Shown: positions 16,908 to 25,838 of the stretch, one piece after another
How the letters are laid out: each line of letters starts with the position of its first letter
How positions within the stretch are numbered: the stretch's first letter is position 1
Assembly: GCA_047639475.1 (NCBI GenBank)
Contig: JBLIOD010000002.1
Location: 1-64,000, forward strand
Length of the DNA stretch: 64,000 nt
Origin: JAAELZ01 sp047639475
GTDB taxonomy: Bacteria; Pseudomonadota; Gammaproteobacteria; Arenicellales; Poriferihabitantaceae
Direction of reading: 5' to 3'
Notes under the pieces: generated by a model
The model's input: the letters and a program-made list of their open reading frames with translations, nothing else
The model's database searches: none
What the model was told of the DNA's origin: nothing
Translations under genes and position numbers: made by a program

Positions 16908-17954
16908 ATGAGTGCTCGTCAGATTTTTTACGTTGTATTTACGTTTGCTAGCTTCTTCGTCTTTGCTTATCCGCTTGGACGCTTAAGTCACTGGCTAACA
17001 ATGGGCAGTGGATTGGGATGGTCATACACGGGACTTATCTGGGCGATTGCGACTGTTGCGATGTGGTATTCATTTAAGGGACCAAAAATGTTTGTGCGCT
17101 ATATCATGGTGCATTGGATGGGCGCTAGTTTTGTGTTTATGTCACTGACAGTGGTTGCTGAATTGCCGATACTGATATGGCCATATACCGCTCAGTTAAG
17201 TGCCGTGGCTGTGATTTCGATAGGGCTAATGTTGGTAATTGGAGCACTAATCGCTTCTCACTTTTTTAAGGTTAAAACCGTTACTTTGCGATCAAAAAAG
17301 TTGACTAAACCTATCAGGCTAGCACAACTAAGCGACGTCCACATTGGTTCTAGGCAGGCCGGATTTATGCAGAGAGCCGTTGATAAACTCAATGCTCAGA
17401 ACCCGAATATTGCGGTAATAACCGGAGATTTAGTTGATTCTAGCGCCGTTAATAGCGTTGATTTACAATCGTTGAAAAACATCAAAGCCCCAACCTATTT
17501 CGTGATTGGCAATCATGAGCGATATGCCGATTTGGATAAGATACTGGGAATTATGCAAGATTTTGGTATTACCACCTTACGCCAACAAGCTAAGGTCATC
17601 GACGAACTTCAATTGGTGGGCGTTGATGATGCGGACAGACGTGATCAAGTCGAACAGATGATGCCTAGCATTACCCTCAAACCTAATTTGTTCAATGTAC
17701 TTCTATATCATCGGCCAGTCGGGTGGGCCGCCGCGCGACGACATGATATGGACTTAATGTTGAGTGGGCATACACATAATGGGCAAATATTTCCATTCAA
17801 TTTTATTGTTAAGCAACAATTCGATCGTATCGCAGGCCTCTATACCAACGAGAACAAGTGGTTATATGTGAACAGTGGCACTGGCACATGGGGGCCGTTA
17901 ATGCGACTAGGCACCGCTAACGAAATCACTGTGTTAGATTTGTTGCCCGAATAA
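16908..17954 (+). CDS. Membrane-anchored metallophosphoesterase (YaeI/YkuE-like)
   Basis: The 348-residue protein begins with four predicted transmembrane segments (about residues 5-125). A calcineurin-like phosphoesterase domain follows with all metal-binding blocks: LAQLSDVHIGS, VITGDLVDS, VIGNHERY, LLYHRP and LSGHTHNGQIFP. Related enzymes act on phospholipid or lipid-A precursors such as UDP-diacylglucosamine, but substrate is not readable here. It is divergent from the Ldh-type gene and convergent with the ABC exporter gene. Confidence 0.88.
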   Translation: MSARQIFYVVFTFASFFVFAYPLGRLSHWLTMGSGLGWSYTGLIWAIATVAMWYSFKGPKMFVRYIMVHWMGASFVFMSLTVVAELPILIWPYTAQLSAVAVISIGLMLVIGALIASHFFKVKTVTLRSKKLTKPIRLAQLSDVHIGSRQAGFMQRAVDKLNAQNPNIAVITGDLVDSSAVNSVDLQSLKNIKAPTYFVIGNHERYADLDKILGIMQDFGITTLRQQAKVIDELQLVGVDDADRRDQVEQMMPSITLKPNLFNVLLYHRPVGWAAARRHDMDLMLSGHTHNGQIFPFNFIVKQQFDRIAGLYTNENKWLYVNSGTGTWGPLMRLGTANEITVLDLLPE

Positions 17955-17999
17955 CCTGCTCAGGTCTCTTGGTATAAGTAGGTTTGCGCTAAGTCAATG

Positions 18000-19883
18000 C
18001 TAGTGGCTTTTTAGAAAGCCACCTGATTGATGAGCCCATAAACTGGCGTATAAGCCACCAGCGTCAATCAGTTCTTGGTGGGTGCCTGACTCAATAATTT
18101 GTCCTGCATCCATGATGATTAGCCTGTCCATAGCAGCGATTGTTGACAGACGATGGGCAATGGCAATAACTGTTTTGCCTTGCATTAAGCTTTCTAAACT
18201 TTCTTGGATAACCACTTCCACCTCCGAGTCTAGGGCGCTGGTAGCTTCATCTAGAATCAGGATGGGTGCATTTTTCAGTAATACTCTAGCGATGGCGACT
18301 CTCTGGCGCTGTCCCCCGGATAATTTCACACCGCGCTCGCCCACATGTGCATCGTAACCAGTGCGGCCGCAAAAATCTTCCAAGTCTTGAATAAAGTCGT
18401 GGGCTTTAGCCAATTTGGCAGCGCGAATAACTTCTTCGCTGCTGGCAGTCTCATTGCCGTAACGAATGTTATCGGTCACCGAGCGATGTAGTAGAGAAGT
18501 GTCTTGGGTGACCATGCCAATATTCGCCCGTAAACTATCTTGGGTTATTTGTGAGATATTGTTGCCATCTATGTCAATGATGCCATGCTCAATGTCATAA
18601 AAGCGCAATAGTAAATTCACTAAAGTAGACTTCCCGGCACCTGAGCGGCCAACCAATCCAATTTTTTCACCGCCGCGAACTACCAAATTAAAGTCATCAA
18701 TAATGCCACCTGCGCCGCTTTCCATGGCTTTGCCATAGTTAAACCCTACCGAGCTGAAACTAACTTGAGCGTCGCTCACAGTTAGCGGCTGAGCGTCGCT
18801 ATCATCATTGACCGCAATGTCACGAGAGATCGTTTCAATGCCGTCTTGAATAACGCCGATGTTTTCAAATAGGCTCGCTATTTCCCACATGATCCATTGT
18901 GACATCCCTTGCATGCGCATCACCAGTCCCATCGCAAAAGCAATGGCGCCAACAGTGACAGCATGCAGTTGCCAAAGGTATATGGAGGTAGCCGCAATCG
19001 AAAATAGCAAGCAGGCGTTCATGGCGGTCAGAGATACAGTTAGATAGGTTGATAAACGCATCTGACGGTAAACGGTATCCAGAAAAACTTGCATGCCCTC
19101 TTGGGCGTAGGCATCTTCGGCTTTAGCGTGAGCGAACATCTTGACAGTAGGAATATTAGTGTAGCTGTCCACCACTCGGCCCGTCACCATGGAACGTGCT
19201 TCCGCCTGTAAGATCGAAGTCTCTCGTAGTTTGGGAATAAAATGACGTAAGATTAAAATATACCCCAGTAACCAAATAATCATCGGGGCGGTTAAGCGTA
19301 AATCACTGGCAGCGAAAATAACCACGGCGCTGGTGAAGTAAACCACCACATAAAGCATCACCTCGGTCACCTTAATAACGGCATCGCGGACCCCTAAAGA
19401 GGTTTGCATCATTTTGGCCGCAATTCTTCCTGCGAAGTCATTCTGATAAAACTCCACGCTTTGCCGCAACAAGTATCGATGCGCTTGCCAGCGAGTGCGC
19501 ATTGCGAAGTTACCGAGTAGGCCTTGATGCGTAATGGATTCATATAAGAACTTGAGCAAGGGTAGAACTAATAGCGTCAGAATGCTGACGACAATAAGCT
19601 TACCCCGATGAAGTTCCCAAAAGTGCGCGCGGTCTGTAACAGTCAACCAATCTACTAGATTGCCGACGAATGAGAATAGATAAACCTCGACGATTGATAT
19701 CGTAATAGAAAATAAAGCACCGACAAAAATCAGTGGCCAGAAGGGCTGAGCGTAGTGTTTGATGAAGCCGAATAGCGTAGCGGGTGGTTTTTCTGGAAGT
19801 GATTCGGGAAAAGGCGTGCGGTAGTTTTCTAGCCAAGTATGAAAGCGATTAATTAAACTAAGCACCAGTAGGGAAAAATACAA
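18000..19883 (-). CDS. ABC transporter, fused permease and ATPase (MsbA-like exporter)
   Basis: A 627-residue half-transporter. Six transmembrane helices occupy about residues 50-330 and the nucleotide-binding domain follows with Walker A GLVGRSGAGKSTLVNLL, signature LSGGQRQRVAIAR, Walker B ILILDEATSALD and H-loop IAHRLSTI. It should act as a homodimer exporting a lipid or drug. The protein may start a few codons downstream of the first ATG. No lpxK follows, so MsbA itself is not established. Confidence 0.88.
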   Translation of the reverse strand: MYFSLLVLSLINRFHTWLENYRTPFPESLPEKPPATLFGFIKHYAQPFWPLIFVGALFSITISIVEVYLFSFVGNLVDWLTVTDRAHFWELHRGKLIVVSILTLLVLPLLKFLYESITHQGLLGNFAMRTRWQAHRYLLRQSVEFYQNDFAGRIAAKMMQTSLGVRDAVIKVTEVMLYVVVYFTSAVVIFAASDLRLTAPMIIWLLGYILILRHFIPKLRETSILQAEARSMVTGRVVDSYTNIPTVKMFAHAKAEDAYAQEGMQVFLDTVYRQMRLSTYLTVSLTAMNACLLFSIAATSIYLWQLHAVTVGAIAFAMGLVMRMQGMSQWIMWEIASLFENIGVIQDGIETISRDIAVNDDSDAQPLTVSDAQVSFSSVGFNYGKAMESGAGGIIDDFNLVVRGGEKIGLVGRSGAGKSTLVNLLLRFYDIEHGIIDIDGNNISQITQDSLRANIGMVTQDTSLLHRSVTDNIRYGNETASSEEVIRAAKLAKAHDFIQDLEDFCGRTGYDAHVGERGVKLSGGQRQRVAIARVLLKNAPILILDEATSALDSEVEVVIQESLESLMQGKTVIAIAHRLSTIAAMDRLIIMDAGQIIESGTHQELIDAGGLYASLWAHQSGGFLKSH

Positions 19884-19993
19884 AAAAGAGTGAGCCTAGA
19901 TGTTATCAGGCATTATATTTTATTACTGCAAAAGGTCGTTTTTTTCACTCTATCAATCGGGCTTAGTTTAACCAGAGAATTTAGGTAAACTAG

Positions 19994-20287
19994 TTGCAAG
20001 ATTACTTGGAGAACGTTACAACCCCCATTTTGCGAAACGACATAAAACAACTGCTGGTTTGCCCCATTACCAAGCAACATTTGTTGCCGGTGAATCGGCG
20101 GTTGAAAGAAATTTTGGATGCCGCGATGCACGACGATGTATTACAGTATGCTGATGGTGAGTCAGTTGTGGGAGAGGGGCTTACATTTTTAGTCACTCAA
20201 AATGGTACAACGGTTTATTCGGTGATTGGTGGGGTGCCCATATTGTTAGAGCTTAAGCAAGTTTTGGTGCCTGAGAAAAATCGGTAA
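19994..20287 (+). CDS. Degenerate Trm112-family protein
   Basis: A 97-residue protein starting at TTG (19994). It matches Trm112/YcaR proteins at LLVCPITKQHLLPV near the start and YSVIGGVPILLE near the end, with a longer insert between. Usual family members bind zinc through two CPxC-type pairs; here only one of the four cysteines remains (CPIT for CPxC, and none in the second pair). A zinc ribbon is therefore unlikely. It is divergent from the ABC exporter gene and nearly abuts csiV at its 3' end. Confidence 0.7.
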   Translation: MQDYLENVTTPILRNDIKQLLVCPITKQHLLPVNRRLKEILDAAMHDDVLQYADGESVVGEGLTFLVTQNGTTVYSVIGGVPILLELKQVLVPEKNR

Positions 20288-20293
20288 GATTGC

Positions 20294-20878
20294 CTACTGC
20301 GGTACCACGGTAAGTAGCACTCCAAACTTAGAATGGTCGAAGTAATGCGTTTCTTTTAATTTCATGCGTCGACGCTCATCAATAAAATAGACTTCTTCAA
20401 CATAGGTTGATTCGCCGCTGGCTGTCGTTGTCACTGATAATGAATCCCCATTGGGGGCATACATCAAGTTGATTTCGGCAAACAATAGGTTCGGGGCGTA
20501 CACCCGCACGGCGCCTTCTATGCTCCGGTCAGCGTGCTCGATTTTCACCAAAGGAGAACTTTGATAATTCGCGGATTCTTGCGTCCAGCGACCGGTTTTT
20601 AAAATACGGTGCTCGGTGCTTCTCGCTAAGGTGGAAAACACACCGGCTAGGTAGGATAATCCTTCGCCTGAATTTAAACTTTTAGATCGAGCGTAAATTT
20701 CACTTATCTTATTGCGTCTTGTGACTGTTTGTTTAGAAGTGAAGTCCCAACGCTCAGCGCTCGTACCTTCATTGGTAAATACGATCATTTCAACGATGTA
20801 GGTTCTGGCCAACACGTTAGAAGTACTAAATGCCAATAATCCAGCAACAATGAAAGAGAGGTTTAAGAGATTCTTCAT
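20294..20878 (-). CDS. csiV: CsiV-family periplasmic protein
   Basis: 194 residues from the ATG at 20878. A signal peptide is visible (NLLNLSFIVAGLLAFSTSNVLA) and the mature part begins RTYIVEMIVFTNEG, with a C-terminal DERRRMKLKETHYFDHSKFGVL stretch (about 185 of the family's usual fold). CsiV binds peptidoglycan and activates PBP1A through LpoA in Vibrio cholerae, where it is also linked to mfd. An upstream in-frame ATG at 20983 would place the start inside mfd and bury the signal peptide, so I rejected it. Confidence 0.8.
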   Translation of the reverse strand: MKNLLNLSFIVAGLLAFSTSNVLARTYIVEMIVFTNEGTSAERWDFTSKQTVTRRNKISEIYARSKSLNSGEGLSYLAGVFSTLARSTEHRILKTGRWTQESANYQSSPLVKIEHADRSIEGAVRVYAPNLLFAEINLMYAPNGDSLSVTTTASGESTYVEEVYFIDERRRMKLKETHYFDHSKFGVLLTVVPQ

Positions 20879-20897
20879 AGCCGAGAAATATAACAAA

Positions 20898-23800
20898 TTA
20901 TCTGTTGCTTGTTGGAATAGTGTTACTACTAAAGTAATCGATGATTTTATCAACGAAACCAAAGCGTGCTGCTTCTTCCTCAAGGTCTTTACTTATTTTC
21001 AATATAGTTGGGCCCTGTAAAGAGAAAACTCTTGGCTGAGCTTGAACTAACTCGATGATAGAAATCGGATCAATGGCCGCATTTTGTATAAACTCTATTT
21101 TACCGCCTTCATCATCCACATCAATTTTAGAGATCCCCAGGGGCATACATTTTAGTTTTAGTGCGGTACAGCGAAATAAATATTTGCCAGCATCGGGTAA
21201 TAGGCCGAATCGATCTATCGACTCCACCTCAAGTTCCTTTAGCTCGTCGCTTGTTTGTGCGCCGGCAATGCGTTTATACATTACCAGCCGTAAATGAATA
21301 TTGTTTAGGTAGTTATCTGGGAAAAGGGCAGCAACGCCCATAGAAACGGCAGCATGGGGTTTTGCATCTAAATTTAATTCTGCTCTTGCCCCTTTATCAC
21401 CGGCACTTTTTATTGCGGCAATCGCGCGATTCAAATAATCGGTATACAAATTGAACCCAACGTCATCTATCAGGCCGCTTTGGGTCTCGCCCAATAGCTC
21501 ACCGGCGCCGCGAATTTCAAGGTCATGAGATGCCAGAGAAAAACCAGCGCCTAAATCATTTAATTGTTCGATAGCGGCTAAGCGTTTGCCAGCATCTTTG
21601 CTAACATGCTTGCGGTTCGGCACTAACAGATAAGCGAAAGCTTGATGATGAGATCGGCCAACTCGCCCACGTAATTGGTGAAGCTGGGCCAAGCCAAATT
21701 TGTCCGCGCGATTTATAATGATGGTATTGGCAGAGGGCACATCGATGCCGCTTTCAATAATGGTTGTGGCGACCAAAATGTTGAATTTCTGATGATAAAA
21801 GTCACGCATGATTTGCTCAAGCTGCAGTTCACCCATTTGGCCATGAGCAAAAGCAATTTTGGCTTCTGGTAGCAACTCGGCGAGTTCTTCTGCCACGCGC
21901 TGAATGGTTTTAACTTCATTGTGCAAGAAATACATTTGCCCCCCACGATGGATTTCCCGCAGACAGGCTTCACGAATAATTGCTTGGTTATAGTCCATCA
22001 CGAAGGTTTTAATCGCGAGTCGTTGCTCGGGTGGTGTGGCGATAATGGATATTTCTCGTAAACCTGACATGGTCATGTTTAGCGTGCGGGGAATCGGTGT
22101 CGCAGTTAACGTCAATATGTCGACTTCATTGCGTAGGCGCTTTAACTTCTCTTTTTGGCGAACGCCGAATCGGTGTTCTTCATCAATGATGATCAATCCC
22201 AAGTTCTTCAGCCTTATATCGTCTTGAATCAAACGATGCGTGCCGATAATAATATCTGAAGTGCCCTCTTTCATTTGAGAGAGCACTGCTTTAGTCTCTT
22301 TTTGTGACGAAAACCGTGATAATAAACCAATAGTGATCGGCATGTCGGCGAAGCGGTTTTGAAAAGTTTCAAAATGCTGTTGGGCCAATAAAGTAGTAGG
22401 CACTAACATAATGACTTGTTTGCCATTAAATGCCGCGACAAAAGCGGCACGTAACGCCACCTCAGTTTTGCCAAATCCGACATCGCCGCACACTAGTCGG
22501 TCCATTGGTGCAGACGACTTTAAGTCGGCAATCACATCGTTGATAGCACGCATTTGATCATGAGTTTCTTCAAAACCAAAACGATCTGAAAACAGGTGGT
22601 AGTCTTTTTGCGGTATGTCAAATGATACGCCTGTTCTAGCGTCACGGGCGGCCTGCATTTCAAGTAGCTCAACCGCCACGTCGTATGACTTTACTTGTGC
22701 CTTTTTCTTGGCTTTGTCCCAGCTTTGGCTGCCCAGCTTGTGCAGGGGCGCTAGCTCTGGATCGCCACCAACGAATCGGCTGATCATTTGCAACGATTGA
22801 ATTGGTACGTAGAGCTTGTCAGCGCCGTGATAGGTAATTACCAAGAACTCTTCACTTAGGTCGTTCATGCTGAGCACTTGCAAACCTTGGTAGCGACCAA
22901 CACCATGGTCAATATGCACCACCGGTGCGCCGATTTGCAGTTCGGCTAGCGAGCGGATAATGGCTTCAGGATCTTGAGCAGTTCGTTGCGAGCGCTGACG
23001 CCGTTGTAACACCTTTTCGCCATACAGCTGGCCTTCAGTGATCAACTCGATATGCGGGTCGCTTACGATCAACCCGCGAACGATGTCCCCTACGATAATC
23101 CCCAGTTTATCCTCACTCTGGATAAAGGTAGACCAATCTTGTTGCGGCTCTGGTATTAAATTATGCTCAATTAATACCCCTTCTAATGCCTCGCGTCGGC
23201 CTGCAGTTTCAACCGCCAATAAAATACGGTGTTTAGCGCGATGTAAGTGTTCAGAGAGTTCAAGATAAGGCTTATCAGCACGTAGCTCAACGGGATACTC
23301 CTTAGGTGGTTTGCTAGGGGCCTTCCAATCAGTATTTTTTTTGGTGCTACCAAAATGCGCGATGAGTGAGAAATTTTCTAGTGAAGCCGTGTACTGCGTT
23401 TGATCTAAATAAAGCGCTGCTGGAGGTAATATCTTTCGCGCTCTGTCATCTTTTCGCGCTTCGTATCGGTCTTTGATTTGCGCGATGATAGTGCTTACTG
23501 TATCTTGATGGTCGCCCTCCAATACCAGTAAGCTGGAGCTGGGTAGATAATCAAAGAGAGTCGCAGTGTCATCGAAGAATAACGGCAAATAGAACTCGAT
23601 TCCGGGCGTGGTTCGCCCTTGGCTCACCTCTTCGTAAACATGTTGTTTGCTAGGGTCACCTTCGAAATGTTCTCTAAAGGCGCGCCTAAAATGTTTAATA
23701 CCAGTTTCTGTGAGCGGCACTTCACGCGCGGGCAACAGGTTAATAGAATTAGTGGTGTTAGTAGACTTTTGCGTTTCAGGGTCAAAATATCGAATAGACT

Positions 23801-24389
23801 CGATTTCGTCATCAAACAAATCCAATCTGAATGGCCGAGTGGTTCCCATGGGGAAAATGTCGATAAGGCCGCCGCGTATCGCAAACTCGCCTTGACTTAA
23901 TACCTGATTGACGTGGTAATACCCGACATCTTGAAGCTGTAACCGAAGTTTTTCGATTTGAACAGTCGAACCGCTTTTTAGGGTAAAGCTGTGCGCCAAT
24001 ACGTAGTCAATAGGTGGCAGGCGCTGTAATAGTGATTCGGTGGTGGTCAGTAATATGCCGTGTTTAAAATCAGGTAAAGCCGAAAGCAACTTTAAACGAC
24101 TAGAGATAATATCTTGGTGCGGTGAGAAAATATCGTAAGCCAAGGTTTCCCATTCTGGGAAAATATGAACTCCCGTCTCGGTGTTGGTGTCGTGTTGGCT
24201 TAAGAAGAACCCCAGTTCTTCGGCCATTATTTGAACTTGCCGAGCATCAGACAAGGCCACACATAATAGCCCTTGGTGTTGCTGACTTGCTTTGGCAATT
24301 GCCAAGCTCAAACCTGCCCCGAACAGATGCGACCAACGAATGGGGCGCGAATTGGAATCAGGAAGGAGTGGTTGAAAGCTGCTTAGCAC
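20898..24389 (-). CDS. mfd: Transcription-repair coupling factor
   Basis: Mfd removes stalled RNA polymerase at DNA lesions and recruits UvrA. The 1163-residue chain has the UvrB-homology region at the N-terminus (VALSDARQVQIMAEEL, IRGGLIDIFPMG), the RNA-polymerase-interacting domain with VHIDHGVGRYQGL, the RecG-like translocase with Walker A CGDVGFGKTEVALRAAF, the IIDEEHRFGVRQKEKLK box and TLTATPIPRTLNMT, helicase C-terminal block with QLRGRVGRS, and the TRCF C-terminal domain. Its stop lies 20 bases before the csiV start, so both are likely co-transcribed. A consensus TATAAT on the minus strand (24509-24504) lies upstream, with a poor -35. Confidence 0.96.
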   Translation of the reverse strand: MLSSFQPLLPDSNSRPIRWSHLFGAGLSLAIAKASQQHQGLLCVALSDARQVQIMAEELGFFLSQHDTNTETGVHIFPEWETLAYDIFSPHQDIISSRLKLLSALPDFKHGILLTTTESLLQRLPPIDYVLAHSFTLKSGSTVQIEKLRLQLQDVGYYHVNQVLSQGEFAIRGGLIDIFPMGTTRPFRLDLFDDEIESIRYFDPETQKSTNTTNSINLLPAREVPLTETGIKHFRRAFREHFEGDPSKQHVYEEVSQGRTTPGIEFYLPLFFDDTATLFDYLPSSSLLVLEGDHQDTVSTIIAQIKDRYEARKDDRARKILPPAALYLDQTQYTASLENFSLIAHFGSTKKNTDWKAPSKPPKEYPVELRADKPYLELSEHLHRAKHRILLAVETAGRREALEGVLIEHNLIPEPQQDWSTFIQSEDKLGIIVGDIVRGLIVSDPHIELITEGQLYGEKVLQRRQRSQRTAQDPEAIIRSLAELQIGAPVVHIDHGVGRYQGLQVLSMNDLSEEFLVITYHGADKLYVPIQSLQMISRFVGGDPELAPLHKLGSQSWDKAKKKAQVKSYDVAVELLEMQAARDARTGVSFDIPQKDYHLFSDRFGFEETHDQMRAINDVIADLKSSAPMDRLVCGDVGFGKTEVALRAAFVAAFNGKQVIMLVPTTLLAQQHFETFQNRFADMPITIGLLSRFSSQKETKAVLSQMKEGTSDIIIGTHRLIQDDIRLKNLGLIIIDEEHRFGVRQKEKLKRLRNEVDILTLTATPIPRTLNMTMSGLREISIIATPPEQRLAIKTFVMDYNQAIIREACLREIHRGGQMYFLHNEVKTIQRVAEELAELLPEAKIAFAHGQMGELQLEQIMRDFYHQKFNILVATTIIESGIDVPSANTIIINRADKFGLAQLHQLRGRVGRSHHQAFAYLLVPNRKHVSKDAGKRLAAIEQLNDLGAGFSLASHDLEIRGAGELLGETQSGLIDDVGFNLYTDYLNRAIAAIKSAGDKGARAELNLDAKPHAAVSMGVAALFPDNYLNNIHLRLVMYKRIAGAQTSDELKELEVESIDRFGLLPDAGKYLFRCTALKLKCMPLGISKIDVDDEGGKIEFIQNAAIDPISIIELVQAQPRVFSLQGPTILKISKDLEEEAARFGFVDKIIDYFSSNTIPTSNR

Positions 24390-24643
24390 GACGGTGGGAG
24401 TTTTGTATGAGCGGCGGGATTGTAGGGCATCACCGCCTAAAGTTAAATAAGGAACGACTGATAAAGCCGTGCCTAGGTATCTTATATTTAAGCATTAAAG
24501 CGCATTATAGTGGGTTGAGGTTTCGTGCGAAATAATTGGTTAGTTTTTAATAGGGGACGTCTCATCATCAGTTAGAATTGCGCAATGCATTTTTCATTTG
24601 CCACGCGGCTTGCTAACGCGCTTTTTCTTGATGCCAAAAGCTC

Positions 24644-25339
24644 ATGACTGAATCAACTGTATGGGCTTTGGTGCCTGCCAGCGGAGTGGGTAGGCGCATG
24701 CAAAGTGCCGTGCCCAAGCAATATCTAAGAATTGCAGGTAAAACCGTACTTGAGCACACCTTAGACCGCATAAGTGCTTGCCCATCCGTGACCAAGATGA
24801 TGGTAGCGATATCACCTCAAGACAACCACTATATAGGACTAGACTATGCGCAGTCTAAGTTAGACCAAGTGATTGAGGGCGGAGTGCAGCGCGCTGATAG
24901 TGTACGTAATATGCTCACAGCACTGGTTGTCATTGACCCAAATTCATGGGCATTGGTGCATGATGCCGTAAGGCCTTGTGTTCGCATAGACGATGTAGAG
25001 AGATTAATTAAAACGGCGACACAGAAGAACTATGGCGGCCTGTTAGGCGCACCCATGGCGGATACGGTGAAGCAAGTTAATGTGAGTGATGAGGTGGTGA
25101 AGAGCGTGCCGCGAGAATCATTATGGCGCGCGTTTACCCCTCAGTTGTTTCGAGCCAGTGAATTGCTCGCGTCTTTAGAAAATGGCGCCAATGTGACTGA
25201 CGAAGCCAGTGCTATAGAAAATGCCGGCGGGCGCGTTTTTATGCTCGAGGGTTCGCCAGATAACCTTAAAATCACCCGGCCTGCTGATTTGGCTTTGGCC
25301 CAACTAATACTTAAAGCACAATTTGGGCAAAATACATGA
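24644..25339 (+). CDS. ispD: 2-C-methyl-D-erythritol 4-phosphate cytidylyltransferase
   Basis: IspD makes CDP-methylerythritol in the MEP isoprenoid pathway. The 231-residue protein has the nucleotide-binding loop PASGVGRRMQSAVPKQYL near the start, WALVHDAVRPCV, GAPMADTVKQV and VTDEASAIENAGG. The stop overlaps the ispF start by four bases (ATGA), indicating translational coupling. It is divergent from mfd with about 250 bp between them. Confidence 0.95.
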   Translation: MTESTVWALVPASGVGRRMQSAVPKQYLRIAGKTVLEHTLDRISACPSVTKMMVAISPQDNHYIGLDYAQSKLDQVIEGGVQRADSVRNMLTALVVIDPNSWALVHDAVRPCVRIDDVERLIKTATQKNYGGLLGAPMADTVKQVNVSDEVVKSVPRESLWRAFTPQLFRASELLASLENGANVTDEASAIENAGGRVFMLEGSPDNLKITRPADLALAQLILKAQFGQNT

Positions 25340-25818
25340 GAATAGGTCAAGGTTACGACGTACACCGTTTAGTAGTAGGCCGTGATTTAATCATTGGAGG
25401 GGTGAATATTAGGCATTCAATGGGGCTAGAAGGTCACTCTGATGCCGATGTGCTGCTACATGCTATTTGCGACGCGCTGTATGGTGCAGCTGCGCTAGGA
25501 GATATAGGCAGTCACTTTTCTCCCCATGACAGCAAATTTGAAGATATGGACAGCCAAGTATTTTTGCGCTCAGCGGTGAGCAGTATTGGTGAGGTGGGCT
25601 ATCGTATTGTCAATATTGACAGTACCATCATAGCAGAAGCACCTAAAATGCAGCCCTATATATTAGCAATGCGCGAGTGCATTGCTGCTTGCGCGGGAAT
25701 TGACTTGGTTCAGGTTAGCGTTAAGGCAACGACTACCGAAGGCTTGGGTTTTGCCGGTGAAGGTCTCGGCATTGCCGCGCAGGCCGTGGTATTGCTATTA
25801 GAGAATACTAACGAATAA
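25336..25818 (+). CDS. ispF: 2-C-methyl-D-erythritol 2,4-cyclodiphosphate synthase
   Basis: IspF cyclises CDP-ME 2-phosphate with loss of CMP. The 160-residue trimeric enzyme starts RIGQGYDVHRL, with zinc ligands Asp and His in GYDVH and His in LEGHSDADVLLHA, then GDIGSHF and KATTTEGLGFAGEGLGIA at the end. It overlaps ispD by four bases and is followed 20 bases later by rep. Confidence 0.96.
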   Translation: MRIGQGYDVHRLVVGRDLIIGGVNIRHSMGLEGHSDADVLLHAICDALYGAAALGDIGSHFSPHDSKFEDMDSQVFLRSAVSSIGEVGYRIVNIDSTIIAEAPKMQPYILAMRECIAACAGIDLVQVSVKATTTEGLGFAGEGLGIAAQAVVLLLENTNE

Positions 25819-25838
25819 ACAAACAACAGTTTGGCGCC

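Noticed and set aside
20879..20983. N-terminal extension of csiV
   Set aside because: It overlaps mfd and would place 35 residues before the signal peptide at 20878.
24122..24535. Plus-strand 137-residue frame near the mfd start
   Set aside because: Mostly antisense to the mfd N-terminus and lacks family features or a start signal.
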